Shown: positions 47,819-58,534, counted from the first letter of the stretch. The stretch: DNA of 64,000 nt from Pengzhenrongella sicca (GCF_017569225.1 NZ_CP071868.1:2046001-2110000), one strand, 5' to 3'. The notes: a model not told the origin generated them from the sequence alone. Numbers and translations: made by a program.

Positions 47819-49987
47819 TCAGACCAGGTCGCCCGTCAAGCCCTGGGTCGGCGCGGCGGGCAGGCTGGACGGCCCCGCGTTGCCCTGCGCGGCCGCGATC
47901 GACTCGTGGGCCGCCGCGACGACGGCCGCCGCGGTGATCCCGAACTCCTCGTAGAGGGTCTCGAACGCCGCGGACGCGCCGTAGTGCTCGAGCGAGACGG
48001 TGCGGCCGGCGTCGCCGACCAGCTTGTGCCACGACAGCGCGATCCCGGCCTCGACCGAGACGCGGGCGCGCACCGCCGCGGGCAGCACCTGCTCGCGGTA
48101 GGCGTCGCTCTGCTCGGCGAACCACTCCTGGCTCGGCATCGACACGACGCGGGTGCCGATGCCGGCGGCCTCGAGGGTCTCTCGCGCCGCGACGGCGAGC
48201 TGAACCTCGGAGCCGGTGCCGACGAGGATGACGTCCGGCGTGCCGATCGACGCCTCGAGGAGCACGTAGGCGCCCTTGTCGACGCCGTCGGCGCTCGCGT
48301 AGCCGTCAGTGCCGCGGGGGACCGTCGGGACGTTCTGGCGCGTGAGGATCAGGCCGACCGGGCCGGAGTTGCGCTCGAGGATCGACTTCCACGCCTGCGC
48401 GGTCTCGTTGGCGTCGGCCGGGCGCACGATCGCGAGGCCCGGGATCGCCCGCAGCGCGGCGAGGTGCTCGACCGGCTGGTGCGTCGGGCCGTCCTCGCCG
48501 AGCCCGATCGAGTCGTGCGTCCACACGTAGGTGACCGCGATGCCCATGAGCGACGCGAGGCGGACGGCGCCGCGCATGTAGTCGCTGAAGGTGAAGAAAG
48601 TGCCGCCGTAGGGCCGGGTCGGCCCGTGCAGCGCGATGCCGGACAGGATCGCGCCCATCGCGTGCTCGCGGATGCCGAAGTGCAGCGTGCGGCCGTACTC
48701 GTCGCCCGCGAACTCCTTCGTGGACCGGCGGGTCGGCAGGAAGGACGGCTCGCCCTTCATCGTCGTGTTGTTCGAGCCCGCGAGGTCGGCGGAGCCGCCC
48801 CAGAGCTCGGGCAGCACGGGCGCGAGCGCGGACAGGACGTTGCCCGACGCCGCGCGGGTCGCGACGGCCTTGCCCGCCGGGAACGTCGGCAGCGCGTCGG
48901 CCCAGCCGGCCGGCAGCTCGCCGGCCTGGAGCCGGTCGAGCAGGGTGGCGCGGTCGGGGTTCGCCGTGCGCCACGCCTGGTAGGTGGTCTCCCACTCGGC
49001 GCGCACCGTCGCGGACCGCTGGGCGAGCGCGCGCGTGTGCGCGATGACGGCCGGGTCGACGTCGAACGTCTTGTCGGCGTCGAAGCCCAGGACCTCCTTG
49101 AGGCCGCGCACCTCGTCCGTGCCGAGCTTCGAGCCGTGCGAGCCGTGCGTGTTCTGCTTGGTCGGGGCCGGCCAGGCGATGATCGTGCGCAGACCGATGA
49201 TCGACGGCCGCGAGACCTCGGCCGCCGCGGCGTCGAGCGCCGCATTGAGGGCGTCGACGTTCTCGACGTAGCCCTCGCCGCCGTGGGTCCAGTCGACGAA
49301 CTGCACGTGCCAGCCGTAGGCGGCGTACCGCGCCATGACGTCCTCGGTGAACGCGATGTCGGTGTCGCCCTCGATCGAGATGTGGTTGTCGTCCCAGATC
49401 ACCGTGAGGTTGCCGAGCTCCTGCGTGCCCGCGATCGACGACGCCTCGCTCGAGACGCCCTCCTGCAGGTCGCCGTCGGAGGCGATCACATAGATCGAGT
49501 GGTCGAACGGGCTCGTGCCGGGCGCGGCCTCGGGGTCGAACAGGCCCCGCTCGCGCCGCGCGGCCATGGCCATGCCGACCGAGCTCGCGATGCCCTGGCC
49601 CAGCGGGCCCGTCGTCATCTCGACGCCCGCCGTGTGCCGGAACTCGGGGTGGCCCGGGGTCTTCGAGCCCCAGGTGCGCAGCGCCGCGAGGTCCTCGAGC
49701 TCGAGGCCGTAGCCCGCGAGGTAGAGCTGGATGTACTGGGTGAGGCTCGAGTGCCCGGCGGACAGCACGAAGCGGTCGCGGCCGAGCCAGTGCGGGTCGG
49801 TCGGGTCGAGCCGCATGCGGTTCTGGTAGAGCAGGTAGGCGACCGGCGCGAGGCTGATCGCGGTGCCCGGGTGGCCGTTGCCGACCTTCTCGACGGCGTC
49901 GGCCGCGAGGACGCGGACCGTGTCGACCGCCTTCCGATCGAGATCGGACCATCCAACGGAGCTGTCAGCCGAAGCGAACGCGTTCAC
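47819..49987 (-). CDS. tkt: transketolase
   Basis: Thiamine-diphosphate enzyme of the non-oxidative branch, 722 aa from the GTG at 49987 with GAGG 4 nt upstream. The N-terminal TPP-binding motif is [20 protein letters not shown]...[32 protein letters not shown] precedes it. The pyrimidine domain has [17 protein letters not shown] and the C-terminal domain [11 protein letters not shown]. First gene of the tkt-tal-zwf-opcA-pgl operon, divergent from ctaB. Confidence 0.98.
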   Translation of the reverse strand: MNAFASADSSVGWSDLDRKAVDTVRVLAADAVEKVGNGHPGTAISLAPVAYLLYQNRMRLDPTDPHWLGRDRFVLSAGHSSLTQYIQLYLAGYGLELEDLAALRTWGSKTPGHPEFRHTAGVEMTTGPLGQGIASSVGMAMAARRERGLFDPEAAPGTSPFDHSIYVIASDGDLQEGVSSEASSIAGTQELGNLTVIWDDNHISIEGDTDIAFTEDVMARYAAYGWHVQFVDWTHGGEGYVENVDALNAALDAAAAEVSRPSIIGLRTIIAWPAPTKQNTHGSHGSKLGTDEVRGLKEVLGFDADKTFDVDPAVIAHTRALAQRSATVRAEWETTYQAWRTANPDRATLLDRLQAGELPAGWADALPTFPAGKAVATRAASGNVLSALAPVLPELWGGSADLAGSNNTTMKGEPSFLPTRRSTKEFAGDEYGRTLHFGIREHAMGAILSGIALHGPTRPYGGTFFTFSDYMRGAVRLASLMGIAVTYVWTHDSIGLGEDGPTHQPVEHLAALRAIPGLAIVRPADANETAQAWKSILERNSGPVGLILTRQNVPTVPRGTDGYASADGVDKGAYVLLEASIGTPDVILVGTGSEVQLAVAARETLEAAGIGTRVVSMPSQEWFAEQSDAYREQVLPAAVRARVSVEAGIALSWHKLVGDAGRTVSLEHYGASAAFETLYEEFGITAAAVVAAAHESIAAAQGNAGPSSLPAAPTQGLTGDLV

Positions 49988-50095
49988 CGAACCTCTTTCC
50001 CGCCCGGTTCTGTGCGCCCCGGGACATTCACGGACATGGGTCATGCCAGGGCGGTCCGCGTCGCGATGGCCGCGGCGGACGCCCTGCCGGGGACG

Positions 50096-50101
50096 AGCCT
50101 A
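50096..50101 (-). promoter_or_regulatory. candidate -10 box of the tkt operon
   Basis: TAGGCT on the minus strand, about 100 nt before the tkt GTG, without a clear -35. In the same 321-nt divergent gap (49988-50308) TAACAT at 50217-50222 on the plus strand could serve ctaB. I see no gene in the gap. Confidence 0.35.
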
Positions 50102-50308
50102 CCGACCTGGGACGCGCGTGTCGGTCGGGAGCGCATCGGGTGCGACCGGGACCTGACCGGGACCAAAGTCACAGGAATCGCCCGCGTCCCGATGCGCTCG
50201 CGCAGGTCCTGGGCCGTAACATGGCGACCGAACGCCAGCACGACGATCGGACGCCGCGGCCCCGCCGCGGCGTTCCCCGTGGTCGATGAACGGAAAGGCG
50301 CGAAGCGC

Positions 50309-51328
50309 GTGCGGATGACGAGCCCGGCCCCGATCGACGAGACGCCCGCGACGCAGCGGGACGCCGTGGCCGGTCCGCCTTCGCTGCCCACGAGCCCGCG
50401 CCCGCGCACTCCCCGCCCGCGCGCCGGCGACGCCACCGCCTGGGGCCGGCTCCGGCGTCGGCTGGGGGCGTACATCGCGCTGACCAAGCCGCGCATCATC
50501 GAGCTGCTGCTCGTGACGACCGTGCCCACGATGATCCTGGCGCAGCGGGGCCTGCCGCCCGTGGGGCTCGTGCTCGCGACGCTCGTCGGCGGCACGGCGG
50601 CCGCGGCGTCGGCGAACGTCCTGAACTGCTACCTCGACCGCGACATCGACCGGGTGATGAACCGCACGAAGCGGCGCCCGCTCGTGACCGGCGAGATCTC
50701 GCCGCGCGCGGCGCTCATCTACGGCATCGCCCTCGGCGTCGCCTCGCTGGTGTGGTTCGCGCTCGTCGTCAACACCTTCGCGGCGTGGCTGACCGCGGGC
50801 GCGATCGGCATCTACGTCGTCGGCTACACGATGATCCTCAAGCGCCGCACGCCGCAGAACATCGTCTGGGGCGGGATCGCCGGGTGCATGCCGGTGCTCA
50901 TCGGCTGGTCCGCCGTCACGGAGTCGCTCAGCTGGGCGCCGATCGCGCTGTTCGGCGTGATCTTCTTCTGGACCCCGCCGCACTACTGGCCGCTGTCGAT
51001 GAAGTTCCGCCGCGAGTACGCGGCCGCGGGCGTCCCGATGCTGCCCGTGGTGGCCGGGGACACGCGCGTCGCGGCCGAGGTGCTGGCGTACGCCGTCGCG
51101 ATGGTCGCCTGCTCGCTGGCGCTCGTGCCGCTCGCCGACATGTCCTGGGTCTACGCCGTCGCCGCGGGCGCGCTCGGGCTGTGGTTCCTCGCCGGCTGCC
51201 TCGGGCTGTACCGCCGCGCCCAGCACCCGACCATGAAGCTGCAGGAGATGCGGCTGTTCCACCTGTCGATCACGTATCTGACGCTCCTGTTCCTCGTCGT
51301 CGCGGTCGACCCCTTCCTGCCGGTCTGA
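50309..51328 (+). CDS. ctaB: protoheme IX farnesyltransferase (heme O synthase)
   Basis: UbiA-family membrane prenyltransferase that makes heme O for cytochrome oxidase, 339 aa from the GTG at 50309 or 337 aa from an ATG six nt on. A cytosolic Pro/Arg-rich start (about 45 residues) precedes about 8-9 helices. Active-site motifs are [23 protein letters not shown] and [17 protein letters not shown]. Divergent from tkt, an arrangement conserved in actinobacteria. The frame is open far upstream, but that part is antisense to tkt. Confidence 0.95.
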   Translation: MRMTSPAPIDETPATQRDAVAGPPSLPTSPRPRTPRPRAGDATAWGRLRRRLGAYIALTKPRIIELLLVTTVPTMILAQRGLPPVGLVLATLVGGTAAAASANVLNCYLDRDIDRVMNRTKRRPLVTGEISPRAALIYGIALGVASLVWFALVVNTFAAWLTAGAIGIYVVGYTMILKRRTPQNIVWGGIAGCMPVLIGWSAVTESLSWAPIALFGVIFFWTPPHYWPLSMKFRREYAAAGVPMLPVVAGDTRVAAEVLAYAVAMVACSLALVPLADMSWVYAVAAGALGLWFLAGCLGLYRRAQHPTMKLQEMRLFHLSITYLTLLFLVVAVDPFLPV

Positions 51329-51333
51329 GCGCC

Positions 51334-52275
51334 GTGGTCACCTCGGGGTCGTTGGCGAGCGTGATGCAGGAATACCTCGCGCACCTGACGGTCGAGCGCG
51401 GCTTGTCGGCGAACACGCTCGGCGCGTACCGGCGCGACCTGCAGCGCTACCTGGCCCACCTGGACACGCGCGGCCGCCTCGCGCCGACCGACATCACGCC
51501 CGCGGACGTCGAGGACTTCGTCCTCGCGCTGCGCACGGGGTCCGACGGCGGCGCGCCCCTGTCCGCGTCGTCGACGGCGCGGACGGTGGTCGCGGTGCGG
51601 GGCTGGCACCGGTTCTGCGCGCTCGAGGGCCTCGTCACGGTCGACCCGGCGAGCGCCGTCCGCCCCCCGGCGCAGCCCAAGCGGCTGCCGAAGGCGATCT
51701 CGACGGCCGACGTCGAGCGGCTGCTGGAGGCGGCGAGCGTCGGCGACGGCCCCGGGCCGCTGCGCGACCGCGCGCTGCTCGAGCTCGTGTACTCGACGGG
51801 CGCGCGGATCTCCGAGGCGGTCGGGCTCGACATCGACGAGCTCGACCTCACGCCCGGCCGGGCGGCCGTGCGGCTGCTGGGCAAGGGCCGCAAGGAGCGC
51901 ATGGTGCCGGTCGGGTCGTACGCGGTCACGGCCGTCGAGGCCTACCTCGTGCGCGCCCGGCCCATCCTCGCGGCGACCGGCACCGGCACGCCGGCGCTGT
52001 TCCTCAACACGCGCGGCGCACGCCTGAGCCGCCAGAGCGCCTGGACCGTGCTGCGGGCCGCGGCGCGCCGCGCGCAGCTGCCCGGCGCCGACCACATCTC
52101 CCCGCACACGCTGCGGCACTCGTTCGCGACGCACCTGCTGGCCGGCGGGGCGGACGTGCGCGTGGTCCAGGAGCTGCTCGGGCACGCGTCGGTCACGACG
52201 ACCCAGATCTACACGCTGGTGACCCCGGACACGCTCCGCGAGGTCTACGCGACCAGCCACCCCCGAGCGCTGTAG
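51334..52275 (+). CDS. xerD: tyrosine recombinase XerD
   Basis: Site-specific recombinase resolving chromosome dimers, 313 aa from the GTG at 51334, five nt after ctaB. It has the N-terminal SAM-like domain ([26 protein letters not shown]) and the catalytic domain with Arg158 (TGARISE), Lys184 in GKGRKER, His258/Arg261 in [12 protein letters not shown], His284 in LGHASVTTT and Tyr293 in TQIYTLV, i.e. the complete set. The close link to parA-scpAB matches its role in segregation. A GTG at 51361 or ATG at 51364 is also possible. Confidence 0.95.
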   Translation: MVTSGSLASVMQEYLAHLTVERGLSANTLGAYRRDLQRYLAHLDTRGRLAPTDITPADVEDFVLALRTGSDGGAPLSASSTARTVVAVRGWHRFCALEGLVTVDPASAVRPPAQPKRLPKAISTADVERLLEAASVGDGPGPLRDRALLELVYSTGARISEAVGLDIDELDLTPGRAAVRLLGKGRKERMVPVGSYAVTAVEAYLVRARPILAATGTGTPALFLNTRGARLSRQSAWTVLRAAARRAQLPGADHISPHTLRHSFATHLLAGGADVRVVQELLGHASVTTTQIYTLVTPDTLREVYATSHPRAL

Positions 52276-52460
52276 CGGCCCTTCCCCGCGCGGTGCAGCG
52301 TCCTTCCGCCGCGGGCGGCCGGGAGGTTCGGTGGCTGGGGGTGGAGCGCGTGCGGGCGTTCTGCTCCCTGCGGCACTCGTGTGGCCGATCGGTCCCCGCT
52401 CCGGCGGCAACACCAGCAGATCGCGCACACGGGCGAGCCTGAGCGCGGAACGCCCACACT

Positions 52461-52526
52461 CGTGGGCGTGGGCGTGGGCGTGGGCGTGGGCGTGGGCGAG
52501 GGCGAGGGTGTCGGTGTCGGCGTGGG
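52461..52526. repeat. hexamer array (CGTGGG)6 with degenerate continuation
   Basis: Six exact CGTGGG copies (52461-52496) continue as two CGAGGG, two TGTCGG and one CGTGGG, eleven hexamers in all. The array ends about 65 nt before the parA promoter. The remaining 52276-52602 region has no supported gene, although the repeat is open in several frames. Confidence 0.9.
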
Positions 52527-52590
52527 AGCGGCGCGGGGATAGGGGGCGCGACGTGGGTGTTTCCTGCGCGGGTCGGCCGGGGGCCTGCGG

Positions 52591-52596
52591 TAGGTT
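52591..52596 (+). promoter_or_regulatory. leaderless -10 box of parA
   Basis: TAGGTT, 6 nt before the GTG at 52603. Confidence 0.6.
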
Positions 52597-52602
52597 GAGC
52601 GC

Positions 52603-53490
52603 GTGAGTAGCCAGGCCCCTTCCGGATCGTCCGCCCCCCAGGACGAACCCCTGCTGGACCCGGTCGGGCGACCGCTGCCCGACTTCCCGGTGCCCGTGCC
52701 GCTCGGTTCGCACGGTCCCGCGCGCATCATCGCGCTGTGCAACCAGAAGGGTGGCGTCGGCAAGACGACGACCACCATCAACCTGGGCGCCGCGCTCGCC
52801 GAGTACGGCCGCCGGGTGCTCATCGTCGACTTCGACCCGCAGGGCGCCGCCTCCGTCGGCCTCGGCGTGAGCCCGCACGAGCTCGACCTCACCGTGTACA
52901 ACCTGCTGATGGAGCGCCGCGCGGTCATCGCGGACATCATCTGCACGACCAGCATCGAGAACCTCGACCTGCTGCCGGCCAACATCGACCTGTCCGCCGC
53001 CGAGGTCCAGCTCGTGGGCGAGGTCGCGCGCGAGTCCGCGCTCAGCCGCGTGCTGCGCCCGGTCATGGAGGACTACGACGTCATCCTGATCGACTGCCAG
53101 CCGTCCCTCGGCCTGCTCACGGTCAACGCCCTGACGGCCGCGCACGGCGTGCTCATCCCGCTCGAGTGCGAGTTCTTCGCGCTGCGCGGCGTCGCGCTGC
53201 TCGTCGAGACGATCGAGAAGGTCCGCGACCGGCTCAACCCGCGGCTCGAGGTCGACGGCATCCTCGCCACGATGTACGACCCCCGCACGCTGCACTCGCG
53301 CGAGGTCATCTCGCGCGTGAAGGAGGCGTTCGGCGACACGCTGCTGCACACCGTCGTGGGCCGCACCGTGAAGTTCCCCGACTCGTCGATCTCCGCCGAG
53401 CCGATCACGACGTACGCGCCGGCGCACGCGGGCGCGATCGCCTACCGGCAGCTGGCCCGAGAGCTCGTCGCCCGTGGCGACGCGGCCTGA
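52603..53490 (+). CDS. parA: ParA family chromosome-partition ATPase
   Basis: The 295-aa protein has the deviant Walker A KGGVGKT (49-55, with both Lys49 and Lys54), VDFDPQGAASVGLG switch, and ILIDCQPSLGLLTVNAL Walker B region. The N-terminal 40 residues are Ser/Pro-rich. This is the ParA-like gene always found before scpA-scpB in actinobacteria, distinct from the oriC-linked ParA next to ParB, and no parB is here. scpA overlaps its end by 17 nt. Confidence 0.95.
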   Translation: MSSQAPSGSSAPQDEPLLDPVGRPLPDFPVPVPLGSHGPARIIALCNQKGGVGKTTTTINLGAALAEYGRRVLIVDFDPQGAASVGLGVSPHELDLTVYNLLMERRAVIADIICTTSIENLDLLPANIDLSAAEVQLVGEVARESALSRVLRPVMEDYDVILIDCQPSLGLLTVNALTAAHGVLIPLECEFFALRGVALLVETIEKVRDRLNPRLEVDGILATMYDPRTLHSREVISRVKEAFGDTLLHTVVGRTVKFPDSSISAEPITTYAPAHAGAIAYRQLARELVARGDAA

Positions 53491-54361
53491 CGCCCCGCCG
53501 GACGCCCTGCCCGCGAGCCCGGTCGGCAGCTCCGCGTTCGAGGTCCACCTCGAGAACTTCTCGGGACCGTTCGACCTGCTGCTCGGGCTGATCTCCAAGC
53601 ACAAGCTCGACATCACGGAGGTCGCGCTCGCCGAGGTGACGGACGAGTTCATCGGCTACCTCCGGGCGGCCGACGCCGCGGGCGGTCCGCGCTGGGACCT
53701 CGGCCAGGCGAGCGAGTTCCTCGTGATCGCCGCAACGCTGCTCGACCTCAAGGCCGCGCGCCTGCTGCCCGCCGGCGCCGTCGAGGACGCCGAGGACCTC
53801 GAGCTGCTCGAGGCGCGCGACCTGCTCTTCGCGCGGCTGCTGCAGTACCGCGCGTACAAGCAGGTCGCGGCGTCGATCGCCGAGCGGCTCGCGGCGGAAG
53901 GCCGGCGCTTCCCCCGCACGGTGACGCTCGAGCCCGCGTACGCGGCGCTGCTGCCCGAGCTGCTGTGGAAGATCGGCCCGGCCGAGCTCGCCGCGCTCGC
54001 CGCTCGGGCGATCACGCCGAAGCCCGCCGCGCCCGGCGTCGACCTCAGCCACGTCTACGCGCCGCTCGTGAGCGTCCGCGAGCAGGCCGCGATCCTCGTC
54101 GACCGGCTCCGGCGCGGGGGAGCGGCGTCCTTCCGCGCCCTGGTCGCCGACGCCGAGTCGACGCTTGTGACGGTCGTGCGCTTCCTCGCGCTGCTCGAGC
54201 TGTTCCGCGAGGGCGCCGTCGGGTTCGAGCAGGTCACGCCCCTGGGCGAGCTCACCGTGCGATGGACCGGCGCCGACGACGGCGACGTCACCGCGATCGA
54301 CGACTACGTGATCGACGACTACGTCGGCGACGGCCAGCAGCCCGAGGGAACCCCCACATGA
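53474..54361 (+). CDS. scpA: segregation and condensation protein A
   Basis: Kleisin subunit bridging SMC heads, 295 aa from the GTG at 53474. The kleisin N-terminus is FEVHLENFSGPFDLLLGLISKHKLDITEVALAEVTDEF (22-59), and the C-terminal winged helix is at about 220-265 (FRALVADAESTLVTVVRFLALLELFREGAV). Overlaps parA by 17 nt and scpB by 4 nt. Confidence 0.96.
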   Translation: MATRPDAPPDALPASPVGSSAFEVHLENFSGPFDLLLGLISKHKLDITEVALAEVTDEFIGYLRAADAAGGPRWDLGQASEFLVIAATLLDLKAARLLPAGAVEDAEDLELLEARDLLFARLLQYRAYKQVAASIAERLAAEGRRFPRTVTLEPAYAALLPELLWKIGPAELAALAARAITPKPAAPGVDLSHVYAPLVSVREQAAILVDRLRRGGAASFRALVADAESTLVTVVRFLALLELFREGAVGFEQVTPLGELTVRWTGADDGDVTAIDDYVIDDYVGDGQQPEGTPT

Positions 54362-55056
54362 GCGACCCGAGCCCCACCGCGATCGAGCCCGGCCCCGCCG
54401 ACGCCCCCGAGCCCGGTAACGACCCCGCCCCCGAGCCAAGCCCCGGCGTCGCGGCCGATGAGCTCGCGTTCGACGTCGCCGACCTGCCCGGCGGCGCGCT
54501 GTCGACGCTCGAGGCCGTGCTGATGGTCGCGGACGAGCCGATCCCTGCCGCGACGCTCGCCACCGTGCTCGCGCTCCCGACCGCCACCGTCGAGCGCCTG
54601 CTCGCCGAGCTCGCGGCCGAGTACCGCGGCGCGGGCGGCGGGCGGCCCCGCGGGTTCGACCTGCGCCGCGCGGGCGCGGGTTGGCGGATCTACACGGCGC
54701 CCGCGTATGCCGCCGTCGTCGGCCGGTTCGTGCTGGACGGCCAGACCGCCCGACTGACCCAGGCCGCGCTGGAGACCCTCGCGGTCGTCGCGTACCGCCA
54801 GCCGGTCACGCGCGGGCAGGTCTCGGCCGTGCGCGGGGTCAACGTGGACGGCGTCGTGCGCACCCTCACGTCGCGCGGGCTGGTCGCCGAGATCGGCACC
54901 GAGGAGTCCAGTGGTGCCGTCTTGTACGGGACCACGGGATACTTCTTGGAGCGCATGGGCCTGGGGTCGCTCGACGAGATGCCCCCCTTGGCCCCGTACC
55001 TACCAGATTTCGACGCCTTCGAGGGCGTGGACGACGCAGCAGGAGACCACACGTGA
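54358..55056 (+). CDS. scpB: segregation and condensation protein B
   Basis: Winged-helix partner of ScpA in the SMC complex, 232 aa, starting with ATG overlapping the scpA stop (ATGA). After a 45-residue Pro/Glu-rich extension come LSTLEAVLMVADEPIPAATLATVL and LTQAALETLAVVAYRQPVTRGQVSAVRGVNVDGVVRTL, the family core, ending in TTGYFLERMGLGSLDEMPPLAPYLPD. Couples to rluB through GTGA. Confidence 0.96.
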   Translation: MSDPSPTAIEPGPADAPEPGNDPAPEPSPGVAADELAFDVADLPGGALSTLEAVLMVADEPIPAATLATVLALPTATVERLLAELAAEYRGAGGGRPRGFDLRRAGAGWRIYTAPAYAAVVGRFVLDGQTARLTQAALETLAVVAYRQPVTRGQVSAVRGVNVDGVVRTLTSRGLVAEIGTEESSGAVLYGTTGYFLERMGLGSLDEMPPLAPYLPDFDAFEGVDDAAGDHT

Positions 55057-55928
55057 GCACGAGCACAGGCGACAACGGACCGAACCGCGGGCAGCGCGGA
55101 GCCGGCCGAGGTGACAACCGGGCGAGCGGCCCGCGACGCCCGACCCTCGGGCGACCCGCGCGCCGGCCCGAGCCCGTCGAGCCCGAGCGCGACGTGCACG
55201 ACCCGACCGGCGTGCGCCTGCAGAAGGTGCTCGCCACGGCGGGCCTCGGCTCGCGGCGCGCGTGCGAGAGCCTCATCTCGGACGGCCGGGTGACCGTCGA
55301 CGGCGTCCAGGTCCGCGAGCTGGGCGTCCGGGTCGACCCGAAGGCCGCGGTGATCCACCTCGACGGCATGCGGATCCAGCTCGACACCTCGCTGATCACG
55401 GTCGCGCTCAACAAGCCGCTCGGCATCGTCTCCACGATGCACGACCCCGAGGGCCGGCCGTCGCTCGCCCAGTTCGTCGCCGACCGCGACGAGCGCCTGT
55501 TCCACATCGGCCGGCTCGACGCCGAGACCGAGGGCCTGCTGCTCCTGACCAACGACGGCGAGCTCGCCAACCGGCTCGCGCACCCGTCGCACCTGGTCCC
55601 CAAGACGTACCTCGCGCACGTCGAGGGCCGGGTCGCGAGCAACGTCGGCAACAAGATGCTGCACGGCATCATGCTCGAGGACGGCATCGCGAAGGTCGAC
55701 CGCTACCACATCGTCGACTCCACGCCGCAGGCCGCGCTCATCGAGATCGTGCTGCACGAGGGCCGCAACCGCATCGTCCGCCGCCTGTTCGAGGAGGTCG
55801 GCCACCCGGTCAACCGCCTCGTGCGCACGCAGATCGGCCCGATCAAGCTGGGCGACCTGCGCACCGGCACCACGCGCGTGCTCAGCCAGCCCGAGGTCGG
55901 CTCGCTCATGGCCCAGGTCGGGATGTGA
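55053..55928 (+). CDS. rluB: 23S rRNA pseudouridine synthase RluB/RsuA type
   Basis: It modifies uridine to pseudouridine in rRNA, 291 aa. The GTG at 55053 overlaps the scpB stop and has GGAG upstream. A basic Gly/Arg/Pro-rich extension (1-50) precedes the S4 domain (VRLQKVLATAGLGSRRACESLISDGRVTVDG, 54-84). The catalytic Asp is D156 in HIGRLDAETEGLLLLTNDG. RNRIVRRLFEEVGHPVNRL closes the synthase domain. Confidence 0.95.
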   Translation: MSTSTGDNGPNRGQRGAGRGDNRASGPRRPTLGRPARRPEPVEPERDVHDPTGVRLQKVLATAGLGSRRACESLISDGRVTVDGVQVRELGVRVDPKAAVIHLDGMRIQLDTSLITVALNKPLGIVSTMHDPEGRPSLAQFVADRDERLFHIGRLDAETEGLLLLTNDGELANRLAHPSHLVPKTYLAHVEGRVASNVGNKMLHGIMLEDGIAKVDRYHIVDSTPQAALIEIVLHEGRNRIVRRLFEEVGHPVNRLVRTQIGPIKLGDLRTGTTRVLSQPEVGSLMAQVGM

Positions 55929-55935
55929 CCGCGGC

Positions 55936-57063
55936 GTGAGCCTCGACGCACCCGCGCCGGTCGCCACGCGCGGTCCGGTCCGGGTCGTCGGCACGGGCCT
56001 GCTCGGCGCCAGCGTGGGGCTCGCCCTGAGCACGCGCGGCGTCGACGTCGTGCTGTCCGATCCCTCGCGCACCGCGCTGGCCCTGGCCCGCGACGTCGGG
56101 GCCGGTCGCCTGCCCGCCGACGACGACGCGCCCGTCACCCTGGTCGTCGTCGCCGCGCCGCCCGACGTGACGGCCGACGTCGTCGCGGCCGAGCTGCGCG
56201 CCCACCCGCACGCGATCGTGACCGACCTCGCGAGCGTCAAGGGCTACGTGCTCGCCGACCTGCGCGCCGCGGGCGCGGACCTGACCCGGTACGTCGGCTC
56301 GCACCCGATGGCCGGCCGCGAGCGGTCCGGACCCGCCGCCGCGCTGCCCGACCTGTTCGTGGGCCGCCCGTGGGTCGTCATCGACTCCGGCGAGTCCTCC
56401 GCGGCGGCGCTGCTCGCCGTCCGGGCCCTCGCCACCGACCTCGGTGCCGTCCCGCGCGCGATGGACCCCGCCGAGCACGACGACGCCGTCGCGGTCGTCT
56501 CGCACCTGCCGCAGGTCGCGGCGAGCCTCGTGGCCGCGCGGCTGCGTGACGCGCCGAACGCCGCCCTCGACCTGTCCGGCCAGGGCCTGCGGGACGTGAC
56601 CCGGATCGCCGCGAGCGACGCGGGGCTGTGGACGTCGATCCTGGCCGCCAACGCGGCGTCGGTAGGCGCGGTGCTCGTCGAGCTGCGCGCCGACCTGGAC
56701 CGCGTCATCGACGCGCTCGCCTCGGCGGCCGCGCCGGGCGCCGCGCCCGAGACCGTGCCCGGCGCGCTCGGCGTGCTCGCCCGCTCGATCGCCCAGGGCA
56801 ACGCGGGCGTCGCCCGCATCCCCGGCAAGCACGGTGGCACGCCCCGCGTGTACGCGGTCGTCACCGTGCTCGTCCCCGACGTGCCGGGCGAGCTCGCCCG
56901 GCTGCTCACCGACGTCGGCGCCGCCGGCGTCAACCTCGAAGACCTGCAGCTCGAGCACTCCTCGGGCCGGCCCGTCGGGATGGCGGCCATCTCGGTGCTG
57001 CCCGGCCGCGCAGAACACCTTGAACGGGAGCTGACCGCGCGCGGTTGGCGCCTGGCCAGCTGA
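55936..57063 (+). CDS. tyrA: prephenate dehydrogenase with C-terminal ACT domain
   Basis: NAD(P)-dependent step of tyrosine synthesis, 375 aa from the GTG at 55936. The Rossmann start is VRVVGTGLLGASVGLALSTRG (15-35), the central substrate part includes YVGSHPMAGRERSG and the conserved His in VVSHLPQVAA, and the C-terminal ACT-like domain (RVYAVVTVLVPDVPGELARLLTDVGAAGVNLEDLQLEH) should give feedback control by Tyr. Position between rluB and cmk is common in Micrococcales. Confidence 0.93.
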   Translation: MSLDAPAPVATRGPVRVVGTGLLGASVGLALSTRGVDVVLSDPSRTALALARDVGAGRLPADDDAPVTLVVVAAPPDVTADVVAAELRAHPHAIVTDLASVKGYVLADLRAAGADLTRYVGSHPMAGRERSGPAAALPDLFVGRPWVVIDSGESSAAALLAVRALATDLGAVPRAMDPAEHDDAVAVVSHLPQVAASLVAARLRDAPNAALDLSGQGLRDVTRIAASDAGLWTSILAANAASVGAVLVELRADLDRVIDALASAAAPGAAPETVPGALGVLARSIAQGNAGVARIPGKHGGTPRVYAVVTVLVPDVPGELARLLTDVGAAGVNLEDLQLEHSSGRPVGMAAISVLPGRAEHLERELTARGWRLAS

Positions 57064-57824
57064 TGGGAACCCCGCACATGAGTGACCTCGCCGCCGTCGA
57101 CACCGACGCCGCGCCCCCGACCCCGCTCGTCATCGCCATCGACGGGCCCTCGGGCTCCGGCAAGTCGTCCGTCTCGCGGCGGGTCGCCGCCCGGCTCGGG
57201 CTCGCCTACCTCGACACGGGTGCGATGTACCGGGCCGCGACGTGGTGGTGCCTCGAGAGCGGCGTGCCGCTCGTGGACGGCCCCGCGGTCGCCGCCGCGG
57301 TCGCGGCGATGCCGCTCGACATGGGCGTCGACCCGGCCCACCCGACCGTGTCCGTGGGCGGGGTCGACCTCGCCGAGGCGATCCGGCGCACCGAGATCTC
57401 GGCCGCCGTCAGCTCCGTCGCGACGAACCTCGCGGTGCGCGCCGCGCTCGGCCGGCTCCAGCGCGCGGCGATCGACGCCGAGGCCGAGCCCGGTTCGTTC
57501 TCCGGCGGCCGCGGCGTCGTCGCCGAGGGGCGCGACATCACCACCGTCGTCGCGCCGGACGCGACCGTCCGCGTGCTGCTCACCGCGGACGAGCACTCGC
57601 GGCTGTCCCGCCGCGCCCGGGACGTCCACGGCTCGGACAGTGCGTCCGCCATGCGGGCGACCCGCGACCAGGTGGTGCGCCGCGACGCCGACGACTCGAC
57701 CGTCGTCCAGTTCCGGGTCGCCGCCGACGGCGTCACGACCGTCGACTCGTCCGCGCTCGACCTCGAGCAGACGGTGCAGGCGGTGCTCGACATCGTCGAG
57801 CGGGTCAGCGGCCGGACCCCGTGA
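57063..57824 (+). CDS. cmk: cytidylate kinase
   Basis: Phosphorylates CMP/dCMP, 253 aa. The ATG at 57063 overlaps the tyrA stop (TGATG); an ATG at 57078 is the alternative. The P-loop is GPSGSGKS (28-35), followed by [39 protein letters not shown] and the Arg-rich lid [10 protein letters not shown]. Coupled to plsC at its end by GTGA. Confidence 0.95.
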   Translation: MGTPHMSDLAAVDTDAAPPTPLVIAIDGPSGSGKSSVSRRVAARLGLAYLDTGAMYRAATWWCLESGVPLVDGPAVAAAVAAMPLDMGVDPAHPTVSVGGVDLAEAIRRTEISAAVSSVATNLAVRAALGRLQRAAIDAEAEPGSFSGGRGVVAEGRDITTVVAPDATVRVLLTADEHSRLSRRARDVHGSDSASAMRATRDQVVRRDADDSTVVQFRVAADGVTTVDSSALDLEQTVQAVLDIVERVSGRTP

Positions 57825-58534
57825 CTCCGGCGGGGACGCGGGACGGCGTGCCCCCCGCGCCGTGGCCGTTCGGCCCTCGCTGGTCCCGCCACGTCGGCCG
57901 GGCGCTCGCCCACGGGTTCTGGGCGACCGAGGTGAGCGGGACCGAGCACATCCCGGCGACCGGGCCGGTCCTGTACGCCGCGAACCACGCCAACGTCATC
58001 GACGGGCCGCTGCTGGTCGGCGCCTCGCCGCGGCCGGTGCACGTGCTGGTCAAGTCCGAGATGTTCGTCGGCCCGGTCGGGCTCGTGCTGCGCGCCGCCG
58101 GGCAGATCCCGGTCGACCGGGACAGCAGCCGCCTGGCCCTGCAGCAGGGCCTGGCGGTGCTGCGGCGCGGGGGAGCGGTCGGCGTGTTCCCCGAGGGCGC
58201 CCGCGGGCGCGGCGACGTCGCGAGCTCGCGCGCCGGCGTCGCCTGGCTTGCGCTGACGGGCCACGCCCCCGTCGTCCCGGTCGCCCTCATCGGGACGCGG
58301 CGCACGGGCGAGGGCATCAACCACCTCCCGGGGCTCCGGCGCCCGCTGGTGGTGCAGTTCGGGGCGCCGCTCACGTTCGATCGCGGTCCTGGGACGTCCG
58401 GCCGCGCGGCGCTGGAGCAGGCGAACGAGGCGATCCGGGTGGCGCTGGCCGCGCTCGTCCTGGCGGCGACGGCCCGCTCCGGGCTCGTGCCGCCGGCCGA
58501 CGATCCGAGCGTTTTGGGGGCCGGTTCGGAGTAG
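57821..58534 (+). CDS. plsC: 1-acyl-sn-glycerol-3-phosphate acyltransferase-like protein
   Basis: PlsC/LPLAT-fold acyltransferase, 237 aa from the GTG at 57821. Catalytic HX4D is His56/Asp61 in NHANVID, and the glycerophosphate-binding motif is [10 protein letters not shown] (usually EGTRS). One hydrophobic segment and a preceding basic start suggest peripheral membrane association. Actinobacterial cmk-plsC-der order is common. Substrate could be lysophosphatidate or another lysolipid. Confidence 0.9.
   Translation: MTPAGTRDGVPPAPWPFGPRWSRHVGRALAHGFWATEVSGTEHIPATGPVLYAANHANVIDGPLLVGASPRPVHVLVKSEMFVGPVGLVLRAAGQIPVDRDSSRLALQQGLAVLRRGGAVGVFPEGARGRGDVASSRAGVAWLALTGHAPVVPVALIGTRRTGEGINHLPGLRRPLVVQFGAPLTFDRGPGTSGRAALEQANEAIRVALAALVLAATARSGLVPPADDPSVLGAGSE

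Noticed and set aside
52331-52606. Plus-strand frame with an Ala-Trp repeat
   Set aside because: Another translation of the same array; ends just past the parA start and lacks a ribosome-binding site.
52245-53066. Minus-strand frame with a Thr-Pro repeat across the hexamer array and parA
   Set aside because: The repeat simply translates the CCCACG array, and the rest is antisense to parA; no start signal.
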